A DNA stretch of 64,000 nt from Asterias rubens. Taxonomy: Eukaryota > Echinodermata > Asteroidea > Forcipulatida > Asteriidae. Below are positions 41,301 through 52,200 of this stretch, in pieces (the stretch's first letter is position 1; the number at the start of each line of letters is the position of its first letter). Below the pieces are notes generated by a model. That model had not been told where the DNA came from, did no database searches, and saw only the letters and a list, made by a program, of their open reading frames with translations. The position numbers and the translations under genes were made by a program. Where the stretch lies: the NCBI RefSeq assembly GCF_902459465.1, contig NC_047078.1:2341691-2405690 (forward strand). The letters run 5' to 3'.

Positions 41301-43860
41301 AGCATTTTTGTTGATTTTGGGCCGAAAACGAAAAAAATTAACAACGGGCAAGTCCAGCATTTTTGTTGATTTTTGGCCGAAAACTGAAAAAATTAACAAC
41401 GGGCAAGTCCAGCATTTTTATCGATTTTGGGCCGAAAACTGAAAAATTCACAAGGGGTAAAGCATTTTTATAGATTTGTGCCGAAAACTTAAAAATTCAC
41501 AAGGGGTTAAGTTTAGCATTTTTGTTGATTTTGGGCCGAAAACTGAAAAATTCACAAGGGGTAAGTCCAGCATTTTTATCGATTTTGGGCCGAAAACTGA
41601 AAAATTCACAAGGGGTAAGTCCAGCATTTTTATCGATTTTGGGCCGAAAACTGAAAAATTAACAACGGGTAAGTCCAGCATTTTTATCGATTTGGGCCGA
41701 AAACTGAAAAATTCACAAGGGGTAAGTCCAGCATTTTTATAGATTTTGGGCCGAAAACTGAAAAATTCACAAGGGATAATCCCAGCGATTTTATCGATTT
41801 TTGGCCGAAAACTGAAAAATTCACAAGGGGTAAGTCCAGCATTTTTATCGATTTTGGGCCGAAAACTGAAAAATTCACAAGGGGTAAGTTTAGCATTTTT
41901 GTTGATTTTGGGCCGAAAACTGAAAAATTCACAAGGGGTAAGTCCAGCATTTTTATAGATTTTTGGCCGAAAACTGAAAAATTCACAAGGGATAAGTCCA
42001 GCATTTTTATTGATTTTGGGCCGAAAACTTAAAAATTCACAAGGGGTAAGTTTAGCATTTTTGTTGATTTTGGGCCGAAAACTGAAAAAATTCAATTTGG
42101 GTCGAAAACTGAAAAATTCACAAGGGGTAAGTCCAGCATCTTTATAGATTTGGGCCGAAAACTGAAAAATTAACAACGGGTAAGTCCAAAATTTTTATCG
42201 ATTTTGGGCCGAAAACTGAAAAATTCACAAGGGGTAAGTCCAGCATTTTTATAGATTTGGGCCGAAAACTGAAAAATTAATAACGGGTAAGTCCAGCATT
42301 TTTATCGATTTTGGGCCGAAAACTGAAATATTCACAAGGGGTAAGTCCAGCATTTTTATCGATTTTGGGCCGAAAACTGAAAAATTCACAAGGGGTAAGT
42401 TTAGCATTTTTGTTGATTTTGGGCCGAAAACTGAAAAATTCACAAGGGGTAAGTCCAGCATTTTTATCGATTTTGGGCCGAAAACTGAAAAATTCACAAG
42501 GGGTAAAACTTCATTTTTATAGATTTGGGCCGAAAACTGAAAAATTCACAAGGGGTAAGTCCAGCATTTTTATCGATTTTGGGCCGAAAACTGAAAAATT
42601 CACAAGGGGTAAGTCCAGCATTTTTATAGATTTGGGCCGAAAACTGAAAAATTAACAACGGGTAAGTCCAGCATTTTTATCGATTTGGGCCGAAAACTGA
42701 AAAATTCACAAGGGGTAAGTTTAGCATTTTTGTTGATTTTGGGCCGAAAACTGAAAAATTCACAAGAGATAATCCCAGCATTTTTATCGATTTTTGGCCG
42801 AAAACTGAAAAATTCACAAGGGGTAAGTTTAGCATTTTTGTTGATTTTGGGCAGAAAACTGAAAAATTCACAACGGGTAAGTCCAGCTCTTTTATCAAAT
42901 TCGGGCCGAAAAAGGAAATATTCACAAGGGGTAAGTTTAGCATTTTTGTGTATTTTGGGTCGAAAACTGAAAAATTCACAACGGGTAAGTCCAGCTCTTT
43001 TATCAAATTCGGGCCGAAAAAGGAAATATTCACAAGGGGTAAGTTTAGCATTTTTGTGTATTTTGGGTCGAAAACTGAAAAATTCACAAGGGATAACCTC
43101 CAGCATTTTTATCGATTTTTGGCCGAAAACTGAAAAATTCACAAGGGGTAAGTCCAACATTTTTATAGACTTTGGACCCAAAATGGACACTATCACAAGG
43201 GGTAAGTCCAGCATTTTTGTTGATTTTGGGCCGAAAACTGAAGAAATTAACAACGGGCAAGTCCAGTATTTTTTTTGATTTTTGGCCGAAAACTGAAAAA
43301 ATTAACAACGGGCAAGTCCAGCATTTTTATCGATTTTGGGCCGAAAACTGACAAATTCACAAGGGGTAAGTCCAGCATTTTTATAGATTTGTGCCGAAAA
43401 CTTAAAAATTCACAAGGGGTTAAGTTAAGCATTTTTGTTGATTTTGGGCCGAAAACTGAAAAATTCAGGGGTTTGCATTTTGTTGAGGCCGAAACTGAAA
43501 ATTCACAAGGGGTAAGTCCAGCATTTTTATCGATTTTGGCCGACCGAAAACTGAAAAATTAACAAGGGGTTCCGAAAACTGAAAAATTCACAAGGGGTAA
43601 GTCCAGCATCTTTATAGATTTTGGGCCCAAACTGAATATCCACCCGAAACTGACAAATTCACAAGGGGGTAAGTTCAACACTTTCTTCGTTTTTTGGCCC
43701 AAAACCGAAAAATCCACTTGTGTTAGTCCAGCGTTTTCATCGATGTTGGACCCAAAACTGAAAAGGGGTAATGGTCAGCATTTTTGTCGAATTGGTCTGA
43801 AAATGAGTAACCAACAGCATTTTTATCAAATTTTGCCTCAAATTTGAATAATCGCAAGGA
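38390..43860 (+). repeat. 54-bp tandem satellite, about 100 copies
   Basis: The unit starts AAGGGGTAAGTCCAGCATTT, continues through a GATTTTGGGCCGAAAACTG core and ends AAAAATTCAC, 54 bp in all. The edges are diverged and the centre homogeneous. Common variants are TTAGCATTTTTGTTGATTTT, AACAACGGG and shortened ATAGATTTGGGCC. Because 54 is a multiple of three and the unit lacks stops in four frames, long open frames arise on both strands (277 codons on the minus strand at 39828-40661). I do not call these genes: there is no start context, no family and there are frame-breaking length variants. Confidence 0.92.
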
Positions 43861-44039
43861 GATGCACAGCAATGATTTTTAATCAAATTTCAGTTGCTTT
43901 TAAATATTCACAAGAAATAAGCCTTGCAGTTCTGTAAATTTTGCCCGTTTTATTGCAATTTTTAACAACCTTTGTGTCCTTGTAAAAAAGAGTCAAATTC
44001 CTTTGGTATTATATAGACTGTTATAACAAAGTTAAGGTA

Positions 44040-44395
44040 AATTTGTGCAAAGAGTTAGTCAGAGTGACGACCAGGCGTTCAGGGGACTCAAAGTCTGGTC
44101 GAAACCAGCGTGGTGATCACCCATTAGTTCCTTTCTGGGATTGGCTAGTCCCGGTCCCTCCTTTACTCTCCCACCCGGCAAAATTCATCCAACCTAATTT
44201 GGGGATAGACATGACGGACCCCAATCCACTCCTGCGGCCAGCAGTAAAATCAAGTCTATATATGTACAGGCATAGGATTCGAACCGGGTGTACCAGCTCT
44301 GGGTAGAACACGCAATGGAACTATCCAGTGCACCTGAGTGCCCGTTGGTGTTTGGAGGTGGTTTTAGACACCACTTATATAATTCACTGCGTTCA
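44040..44395 (-). repeat. Right arm of the 355-bp inverted repeat
   Basis: Reverse complement of 37864-38218. Outside it lies a different flank from the left side. Confidence 0.9.
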
Positions 44396-44401
44396 AGCAG
44401 A

Positions 44402-44488
44402 AAAAAAGGACAGTAGCCGGATTTGAACCCGGGTCTCGTGAACAATAGTCCACTAGATTATCCCGTCTAGCTACGGGGCTACCTGCCT
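44402..44488 (-). repeat. tRNA-like sequence (SINE head or tRNA pseudogene)
   Basis: On the minus strand GTAGCC and GGCTAC can pair as acceptor ends around a T-arm with GGTTCAAATCC. The anticodon loop is only six bases, so a working tRNA is unlikely. Confidence 0.5.
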
Positions 44489-44599
44489 CTTCAAGTTAAT
44501 ACTTGAACTACAATACATATTAAACAAACACAGTTTATAACACGTCACTATAGATGGATTTGTTGTCTTGTAAACTCGCTGGTTTATACCCTTTGGGAA

Positions 44600-44935
44600 G
44601 ATCATAATAAATATGCTGGACCTTACCCTCTCGTGGCGATCTTTCAAATTTGATGGCGAAATTTGACAAAAATGCTGGATTTACCCCTTTGCTATTTTTT
44701 TCAATTTATGCCCTGAAATTGATAAAAATCCTGCGAAACTTTCAATTAAGGGCCCAAAAAAAATTGGTTAAAAACACTGGACTTACCCCCTGAGAAATTT
44801 TCAATTAGGGCCCAACACAAAACTGGTTAAAAATACTGGACTTACTCCTTGTGAAATTTTCAATTTAGGGCCCCAACACAAAATTGGTAAAAAATGCTGG
44901 ACTTGCCTCTTGTGGTTTTAAAAAACCTTTGACTG
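44600..44935 (-). repeat. Degenerate satellite relics in reverse orientation
   Basis: Repeats of ATGCTGGACTTACCCCTTGT and TTTCAATTTAGGGCCC are the reverse complement of the 54-bp unit, strongly diverged, with about 60-70 bp spacing. Confidence 0.75.
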
Positions 44936-45423
44936 AAATTTGTCAAAAATGGCTCAGAGAATTTTTATTTTTTATTTTCCCCGCAAAACGGAATCATACA
45001 TGGAACAATTAAATAAACGAAATTACAAAAACATCCAACAAAAATAAAAACATTTTTTTGAAACCTCAACAATTCTCTTTGCATTGTCAACTTTAATAAA
45101 CAAAGTATTGTTCTTTTCCAAATAAATATTTCTCATAACACAATCATTTTTATAATATTTACATGTGTTTAAAACATGACAACTACCGTGCAAGGCAAGT
45201 TACTGTCTTTAATAATAATAATCACAATATAACAAATTTTAAGGCATTTTAAAGATTTGAGTTAGTTTACTAATGCTGAAATGATATCATTGGTAATTAT
45301 TGTTGCAGTTTCCATGGTTTCTGCAGGAAAATGTGAATTGAGTTTGATTTTAAATAATAAACCACAAGGAAAACCGACTGAGTGAATTTTAATTCATTTC
45401 ATGTTGAACAAAAACAAACTGAC
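44936..45423. other. AT-rich intergenic
   Basis: Nothing recognised. Confidence 0.45.
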
Positions 45424-45489
45424 GAGAGCAGGATTTGAACCAGTGACCTCCAGATTAATGTGCCAGCGCTCTACAAACTGAGCTGGATT
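45424..45489 (-). mobile_element. tRNA-derived SINE head
   Basis: Minus strand AGCTCAGTTTGTAGAGCG (A box) and GGTTCAAATCCTGCTC (B box); same head type as 51917-52152. Confidence 0.55.
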
Positions 45490-45537
45490 AAGTATGAATG
45501 CGTCGGTGACAAAAGGAAAACACACACTTTAAAGGAT

Positions 45538-45690
45538 GTTTGACACTGCTCTTGAATTGCAAGGGTCGTGGGTTCGAACCCCACCCGAGTAATATGCCTG
45601 GGATTTTTTTTCTTCACAGAACTCGGGTTAGTACTGAGTATACAGTGCTAACACACAACGGTGTATATGGGTAAATGGCAGATCATCACT
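45538..45690 (+). mobile_element. tRNA-derived SINE-like repeat (copy 2 of 3)
   Basis: Lacks the first part of the head; keeps GGGTTCGAACCCCACCCGAG and the ACTGAGTATACAGTGCTAAC tail. Confidence 0.65.
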
Positions 45691-46238
45691 TCAAACTGAT
45701 ACAAAGTTGAATTTTTCTTTAAGTTGAAACAATGTTTGAAACACTTTCACTTGATACTTGCTAATAACATTTACTTTTAGTCTGGTAAGTTATATTGCAG
45801 AACACTGCACAATATTAAGTGTTAAATTTGACACCATGGGTGTCGTTACACATTACTATACCTCATACATATTCACGACCGAGAGTCGAGTTCTAATTGG
45901 TCCATTCATCATCACGTGCCAGGTACTAATTTTGCTAATTACCAAGCGCGCACGTGAGTATTCACGCAAGTGGTAAATGCGCGTGACAAGTAATAGCTCT
46001 CCGGGAGATATTCTACTTGTCATGCGCATATACCATTGTGCGACGTCATCCCCGGGCGCTTATCTACTTGTCATGCGCTTTACGATCGTGGTACTGTTAA
46101 GTATACAGGCATGAACAACGCTCTCTCTAGCCACATCCAACACATGAACAAACTTATCATGTTGATTTTATTTCACAGTCATCATCTTGCTCAAAACTCA
46201 TGTTCCGGTAACTGAATATGTATGAAGTTCAGTAAAAC
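45691..46238. other. Intergenic, no gene seen
   Basis: Contains two copies of a CTACTTGTCATGCGC phrase near 46010 and 46068; otherwise nothing recognised. Confidence 0.4.
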
Positions 46239-46403
46239 AAATATAACATGGTTTATTTCGGGTGACTAGTCGATGAGCTCCCCTCGGTACTGGAAGTTGA
46301 CAAACTAGATCCCTCGGCTTTGCCACGGGAACTAGTTTGTCAACTTCCAATACCTCGGGGAGCTAATATAGACTAGTCACCCGAAATAAACCATGTTATA
46401 TTT
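46239..46403. repeat. Long hairpin (fold-back element)
   Basis: Two arms of about 75 bp, AAATATAACATGGTTTATTT through GGTGACTAGTC, GGAAGTTGACAAACTAG and the complement, with few mismatches and a centre of about 15 bp. No coding sequence. Confidence 0.85.
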
Positions 46404-47094
46404 CTTTTTTGTATAATAGATACCCAGGAGAGAATCAAAGTTAACTTAAAAGGGTTTAAAAAAACACTAGTGCAACTGTTTTGGCAGGAATTAAGTGTTA
46501 ATTTAACTTCTTAATGTGTAAATTGTTATTATTTTATTGCTGGTAAATGAAGTAATCTACCTTTTATTAAAAAAAATATTTATGTTTGCAGGTAGCAATT
46601 GACACATGCCAGTGTTTATCAACAACCTTGCAAAAACACACCTAAAGTTCATATTCATTGCTACTTTTTTGTTGTTGTAAAGCACCTGGGAGCATTTTTA
46701 ATGGATTTGGCCCTATATAAATGTTTATTATCATTATTATTACTTCAAATATATTTATGTTGATAACAGTTTGAGGTTAAAAAAAGAGCTTTACTCCTGT
46801 CCAGTTTCTTTGGTGACACTCTTAAACTTTCTAGTGAAAAACATCTCTTTTTTAATGTTCACAAATCTTATGAAATGTACAGTGTCTTCTAATGGCCCAA
46901 TTCCAATTAATTAATAAAACAAAAAAATATATAAAAAAACCGCCGCCTACCCCCCAAAACACACTTCTTTCCACCTTTTTCTCCCCAATGCATCTATGCA
47001 TCTATTTCATTTATATTAAGTGTCCGCTTTCTTTACAACTACATCACTTCAAATCAGGTCGTTTCTGACTAACTATTGTTACACCACATGCCGG
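46404..47094. other. Intergenic with a LINE tail
   Basis: 46664-46742 reads like a LINE 3' end: AAAGCACCTGGGAGC, a TATATAAATG phrase and an ATT microsatellite. The rest is unassigned. Confidence 0.45.
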
Positions 47095-47870
47095 TCTGCG
47101 TAGTTGTTGATATAAAAATCACTTCCTAAACTTTGAAAGTGTTTATCAACTAAAAAAGTGTCAGTGGACAATTGCGGTATAGTGGTCCATCATTAAAACA
47201 TAGCTAAAACAATCAGCCCAGAAGTTTATATCCACACACATCCACAAATACAGATTCTATCAACTTATTGTGGACCGATGAATGCTTAGTTGATACACCA
47301 CCTCAGTCAGTATGGTAATTGATATAAAAACAATGTCACAGACTATACCTGCATTACCGCCTATTTTTAGGTCTGTGGATGATCCAATTGTCCATCATAA
47401 CAATTGAGCTAAAACATCAGCCTAGTTGTTGATATCCACACACCTCAGTACAGATTCAATCAATAGTGGATCAGTGGACGTTTAGTTGATACATCACCCC
47501 AGTTAGCATGAAGCAAGTTCAATCAAGAGACTGTAGTTGAATAATGAATATTGTCGACCATTGGGCCATTTTGCCAGGCATCCAGGATGTATTTCATGCA
47601 TAGAAACAGTGACTAGTGGTTGACAAATGGTCGCTGATCGAACTTGCCCATGATTGTTTCGCTGATCGAACTTGCCCATGATTGTTGATCGAACTTGCCC
47701 ATGATTGTTGATCGAACTTGCCCATGATTGTTGATCGAACTTGCCCATGATTGTTGATCGAACTTGCCCATGATTGTTGATATGGCCGCTGATCGAACTT
47801 GCCCATGATTGTTGATATAACAAAATAATATCAAGGAGAGTACCGTCAATTACCGACTTGTTTTAGGTCT
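47095..47870. repeat. Diverged tandem repeat of about 220 bp
   Basis: Shared phrases (GTTGATATAAAAA, TATCCACACAC, GTGGAC, TTAGTTGATACA, AGGTCTGTGGA) recur at about 47100, 47325 and 47820. The third copy contains the 23-bp minisatellite. Confidence 0.55.
47636..47818. repeat. 23-bp minisatellite, seven copies
   Basis: Unit GATCGAACTTGCCCATGATT plus GTT. Units are near-identical, with small inserts (TCGCT, GATATGGCC) at two junctions. Confidence 0.9.
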
Positions 47871-48383
47871 GTGGACGGTCCGGTGAAACATCCTGTTGGC
47901 AATCTCCACTACCAAGGAGAAGATGTGGAGTGGAAAATCACTGGAATAAAAAGAGAGTGTTCTACTTTTACAACATCTTTCTACCCATATGCATTTTATA
48001 AAAAACTATTACAAACGCTTTTCAAAGACCAACTCCACCAATCCAAGGCAACGTGTTCCTTTAATGGGACAGACATTGTAACCATGCCAGCCGACCCCAT
48101 CTCAAGGAACTTACCAACCCCCTCCCAATCCCTCTTTACTCACCACCACTACCTCCCCGAGCCCCTTATCAAAACTCACCAAGGTTGACAAACCATGCCA
48201 GCCCTCCCTCTCTCTAACCACCCCTTCCCTACTCTCCACCTTCCCCCAGGGGTGAGAGTCATTGCCAACAAAAAAGGCTGAAACTTGGATACAAATTCTA
48301 AGGCAAGCTGTAATGGTGACGTTTCCACCTTTTGGTAACCCCTGGATTTATAGATTCCAAGGAGGTTTTGGGAACAGTGTAAA

Positions 48384-48564
48384 GGCCGGTTTATAGTCGG
48401 TCGCGCGATGGTCGCGCGATGGAGATCTTGACGCGCGACACAGTTTATAGTCATCGCTGAGGCCTAAAAACTGTGTTTTTTCTTGATCGCGCATCAAGAT
48501 TTCCATTGCCTGGCCATCGCTCAACCATCGTGCGACTATAGCGCGACCGACTATAAACCGGCCT
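48384..48564. mobile_element. MITE, Harbinger-like
   Basis: Ends AGGCCGGTTTATAGTCGGTC and its complement, flanked on both sides by TAA, a 3-bp duplication as made by PIF/Harbinger elements. Inner GTCGCGCGATGG repeats. Confidence 0.75.
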
Positions 48565-48741
48565 TAAGGGTGTTTGCAGTACTAAAGAAGTACACCAAAG
48601 AGCTGGATTTCTTTACTATGTGGAACAATACGTGTCTGATTTTATTCCCCAGGCCAACACAAAAAGTCTGAACAAATCTCATCCCTGCTCCCCCTGACTC
48701 TCCCTCAAACCACCCCCCTACCTTACCCACCACCTTCCCCC

Positions 48742-49187
48742 TAAGGCCCGGTTCTTACTTCCTGTGAATGCAATACGATACAAATGTTGACGTCAAAAAT
48801 TCGCAACGAATAGTTCGCGTCAGTTGACTTGTGCTCAACTCCTAGGAAACATTCGCTGTAAAACATTCGCTGCAAAACATTCGCTGCAAAACATTTGTTG
48901 CAAAACATTCGCTGTAAAACATTCGCAGCGAAACATTTGCTGCGAAACATTCGCTGCAAAACATTCGCTGCAAAACATTAACTGCAAAACATTCGCTGCA
49001 AAACTTTCGCTACAAAACATTCGTTGCAAAACATTCGTTGTAAAACATTCGCAGCGAAACATTCGCTGTAAAACATTCGCTGCAAAACATTCGCTGCAAA
49101 ACATTCGCTGCAAAACATTCGCTGCAAAACACAGCCCTAAGACGTCAAAACTCACTTCGCATTCGCATGAAGTGTGAACCGAGCTTC
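48742..49187. mobile_element. Inverted-repeat element carrying a 14-bp minisatellite
   Basis: Left end AAGGCCCGGTTCTTACTTCC, right end complement AAGCTCGGTTCACACTTCAT. 48846-49132 holds about 20 copies of AAAACATTCGCTGC. It lies 20 bp past the last mapped EI24 exon. Confidence 0.8.
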
Positions 49188-49202
49188 ACTCTTCATCAAA
49201 AC

Positions 49203-52200
49203 TCACCATGGTTGGCTTGGTGTAACAGCTTCATTTCCGCTGATGATAAACAATGGGAAGAGAATAGAGAAGAGGCATCCTCTGATGACGTAGGACGATG
49301 GTAAAGACGTCAGGACGGCCAATGGGAGACCAAAACCAAAGAAATACGGCCAGTTGAGTTCGATCAACGACAGCCGTCGATGGACCTTCCAACCTGTCAA
49401 GATAATAGCAAAACAAAGCTTTAAAGGAACATTACAGAATTGGTTTTGCTATCAAAACAGTTGCTGGCAGTGTACACACTTTATGTAATCCACCATATAC
49501 ATGAACTGACAAACTTGTAGACGTTTGAGATTGATCGGCTGTCTGGGTCACAAGAAAATAGTGAAAAAAAAAAGATTACAAATTCTGCATTGCATCGATG
49601 CCAAAATACAAAATGAATAAAACACTCACTGAGCGATAAACTCCAAATACGAAGTTAGATTATTTATTTCTCATCAAATATGACCTTTCAGACAGAAACA
49701 TTTCAAGGGATGTTTTCTACTATCATCATCAATAGACCGTGTAAGTTTTATGTAAATCTGTGATCTTCACGATTTTTGTTTCTTACCAGTTCTGTAACGT
49801 ACCTTTAACAGAGGGCAAGGCCATTTTCATTTTGCACAGGGCACAACCATTGGAAAATCTGGTCTGTGGTAAACCATAACTCATAATTCAAAAACCTAGT
49901 CCCACATACCTTGCAGGAAATACTGTATGTTTCAGCGCTTTGAGACGCCCTTTGGGTGTATAAAGCCTAGTCCCACATACCTTGCAGGAAATACTGTATG
50001 TTTCAGCGCTTTGAGACGCCCTTTGGGTGTATAAAGCGCAGTATAAATATTGACTATTATTATTATTATTATCAAAGCAAACACCAAGGCCGAAACCGGG
50101 AACGGGGTCTGTTTCCTTCAATGTATAGTTCCAGGCCAGAAGGGGCGGCAGTAGGTAACTAAAAAAAAAATACTGTTGGATAAAGTTTCAGCTTCTTTTT
50201 TCACTTTTAATTTTCAATTTCAGAACTGTGAGGTTCTTGTGGCAGAGCTGTCAAGGGCGGTGGACTAAAGTTCTGTCTTACAGAATGTGGGTTTGAATCC
50301 TGGCCTGGTCAAGTCACAACAATAATGTCCTTGATCAAGGCACTTTATGATATTTGCTTCTGCCTAACCAGGAGTACAAATGGGGTACCGCGAGAGCTGG
50401 GGGTTGACCTAAGAATGTTCTTAGTCATTTAATGCCAATGACATTGTTGTCCCTTCCTCTTATTGCTGCAGTGTTTTGTTGTGGGTGCAGTTTTTGTTTT
50501 CAATAGTCTGGTTTTGCTTGTGTTTTTCTTTTGTGTGATTTTTAAATGTTTCAGTGCAATCACCTTTTTATATTGTATAGTTATATTTTTATTGTTGGCA
50601 GGGGTCTGGTTTTACACATCTTTTTACGACAGTTTTTATACTTTTGTTTTAACCTTGACAGCCTCCGTACAACTTGTAACTATTGTGTATGTCTAAAGAT
50701 TTAAAAAAAAAAACAGAAAAAAAAACAGCCTGGTGAGCCATATTGGCTCCCGACAGATTTTTACTTCTCAAAGGAAAATTTCTTTTTCGGAACTAGACTC
50801 ACCCATATTGAACCATTTATACTCAAAAGCATAAAGTGAGTTTAGAAGACACAGATGAAGTAGACTCAAGACTTGACCCACGCCCGGTATGGGGACAAGG
50901 CTCACCAGCATACTCTGGGGAAAAAATCAACAATCACATAATGAGAAGTTTGAAGAAAAGCAAGACAGTTTTTGATTGATATAGGGCATCTCAGGGCTGT
51001 ATGCTTCATTTTTGAAAGGGCAAGGACACCAAGGCATTTTCGTCTTGGTAAAGGGCACCCTATGATGAAATTGCAAATTTGTACTGGAGCATTTCAAGGG
51101 CACCAAGGCAATGACCAGGGGACACGGAGGCAATCGCTTAGAGGCTTTTGCATTAGGCGCTTTACAAATGTCTTATTATTATTATTATTATTAATCGCCT
51201 TCGTTGCCTCCGTGAAGTATCAAGCCTGGCATCTCTATGATGATCATTTCAAAGGGGCATCAAGTCATACACCAGGGGGCATTAATGCAATGATCAGAGA
51301 CATCAAGGCATAGACCAGGGGCAACAATCATGGAGCAAGCCAGAGGGGTTTCTGGGTGACATTTGGACACCAAGGCAACGACCAGGGGCAACACCCATAG
51401 TGTTAGCCAGAGAGGTGTACATGTATGTGTGTCTTTTGGGCACCAAGGCAAAACCGAGGGGCACCAAGAAAATGACCCGTGGGCATCAAGGCATTGGCCA
51501 GGGGCACCAAGGCAATGAACAGGAGCACCAAGGCAATTGTTGCTTCATCGCCTCTGTGAAGTATCAGGTTTAGAATCGGTATTGAGAAAAGAGGAAGACA
51601 GACTAACAAATTGGCTTTAACCTTGTTCAGGGGGATAGCGGACAAATGTTGTCGGATGATAGGGGCAAAGTGGGAAGTGGTGAATTAAGGGGTTACTTAA
51701 CAACTTACCTGTATGAGAAAGAGAGCCTGTACGATTACACTGAACAATAAATCAGCAATAAGTTCACTGAGATTAGGAAGTTGAGGACGGCCGCGGGACT
51801 TCCGGTACGCTGCATCGGCAATGTCCTTCGGAAACAAACAAAACCAAATCAAGTTGACTGGAGCAAGACTTAAAGCAACGACCTCCGGATTGACTAATAG
51901 GGTGACAGCCAACATAGGGCTGGGTAGCTCAGTTGGTAGAGCGTTTGTATGTTAATCCAATAGGGCAGTTGTTCAAATCCTGCTCCGGTTAATTGTTCTT
52001 TGTTCAAACCCAACTTATTTAAAGTTTCCCCAGTCAGTTTCCTTTGTGGTTTAAAACTCAGTTTTGTATTAAAGCGATGTTGGCGTCTTTCTCTGTAATA
52101 GCGCCCTGAGCACTTTTGTGAATTCGTGCACTCTATAAGACCTCGTTATTATGTCTCGTGGCTGAGCGGTCAAGCACACTGGATGGTGAAAGTGAGGGTT

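Noticed and set aside
39828-42176. Open frames of 277 and 242 codons on the minus strand
   Set aside because: They follow from a stop-free 54-bp unit; equivalent frames are open on the other strand and no family match is evident.
44043-44306. 87-codon frame present identically at both inverted arms
   Set aside because: Identity comes from the inverted repeat itself; no start context or family, and a tRNA-like box lies within it.
48551-48733. Candidate last exon of EI24
   Set aside because: The attractive frame needs entry phase 1, while exon 49207-49393 ends in phase 2; similarity is weak.
48824-49177. 117-codon frame of NIRCKTFAAKHSLQ-like repeats
   Set aside because: Product of the 14-bp minisatellite inside a transposon.
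51403-51645. Frame with [16 protein letters not shown] as a candidate EI24 exon
   Set aside because: It runs into a dispersed repeat and lacks matching splice sites; the true exon is 50803-50914.
51918-51990. Possible functional tRNA
   Set aside because: A and B boxes are present, but the arms do not pair into a cloverleaf and the sequence continues into a SINE body.
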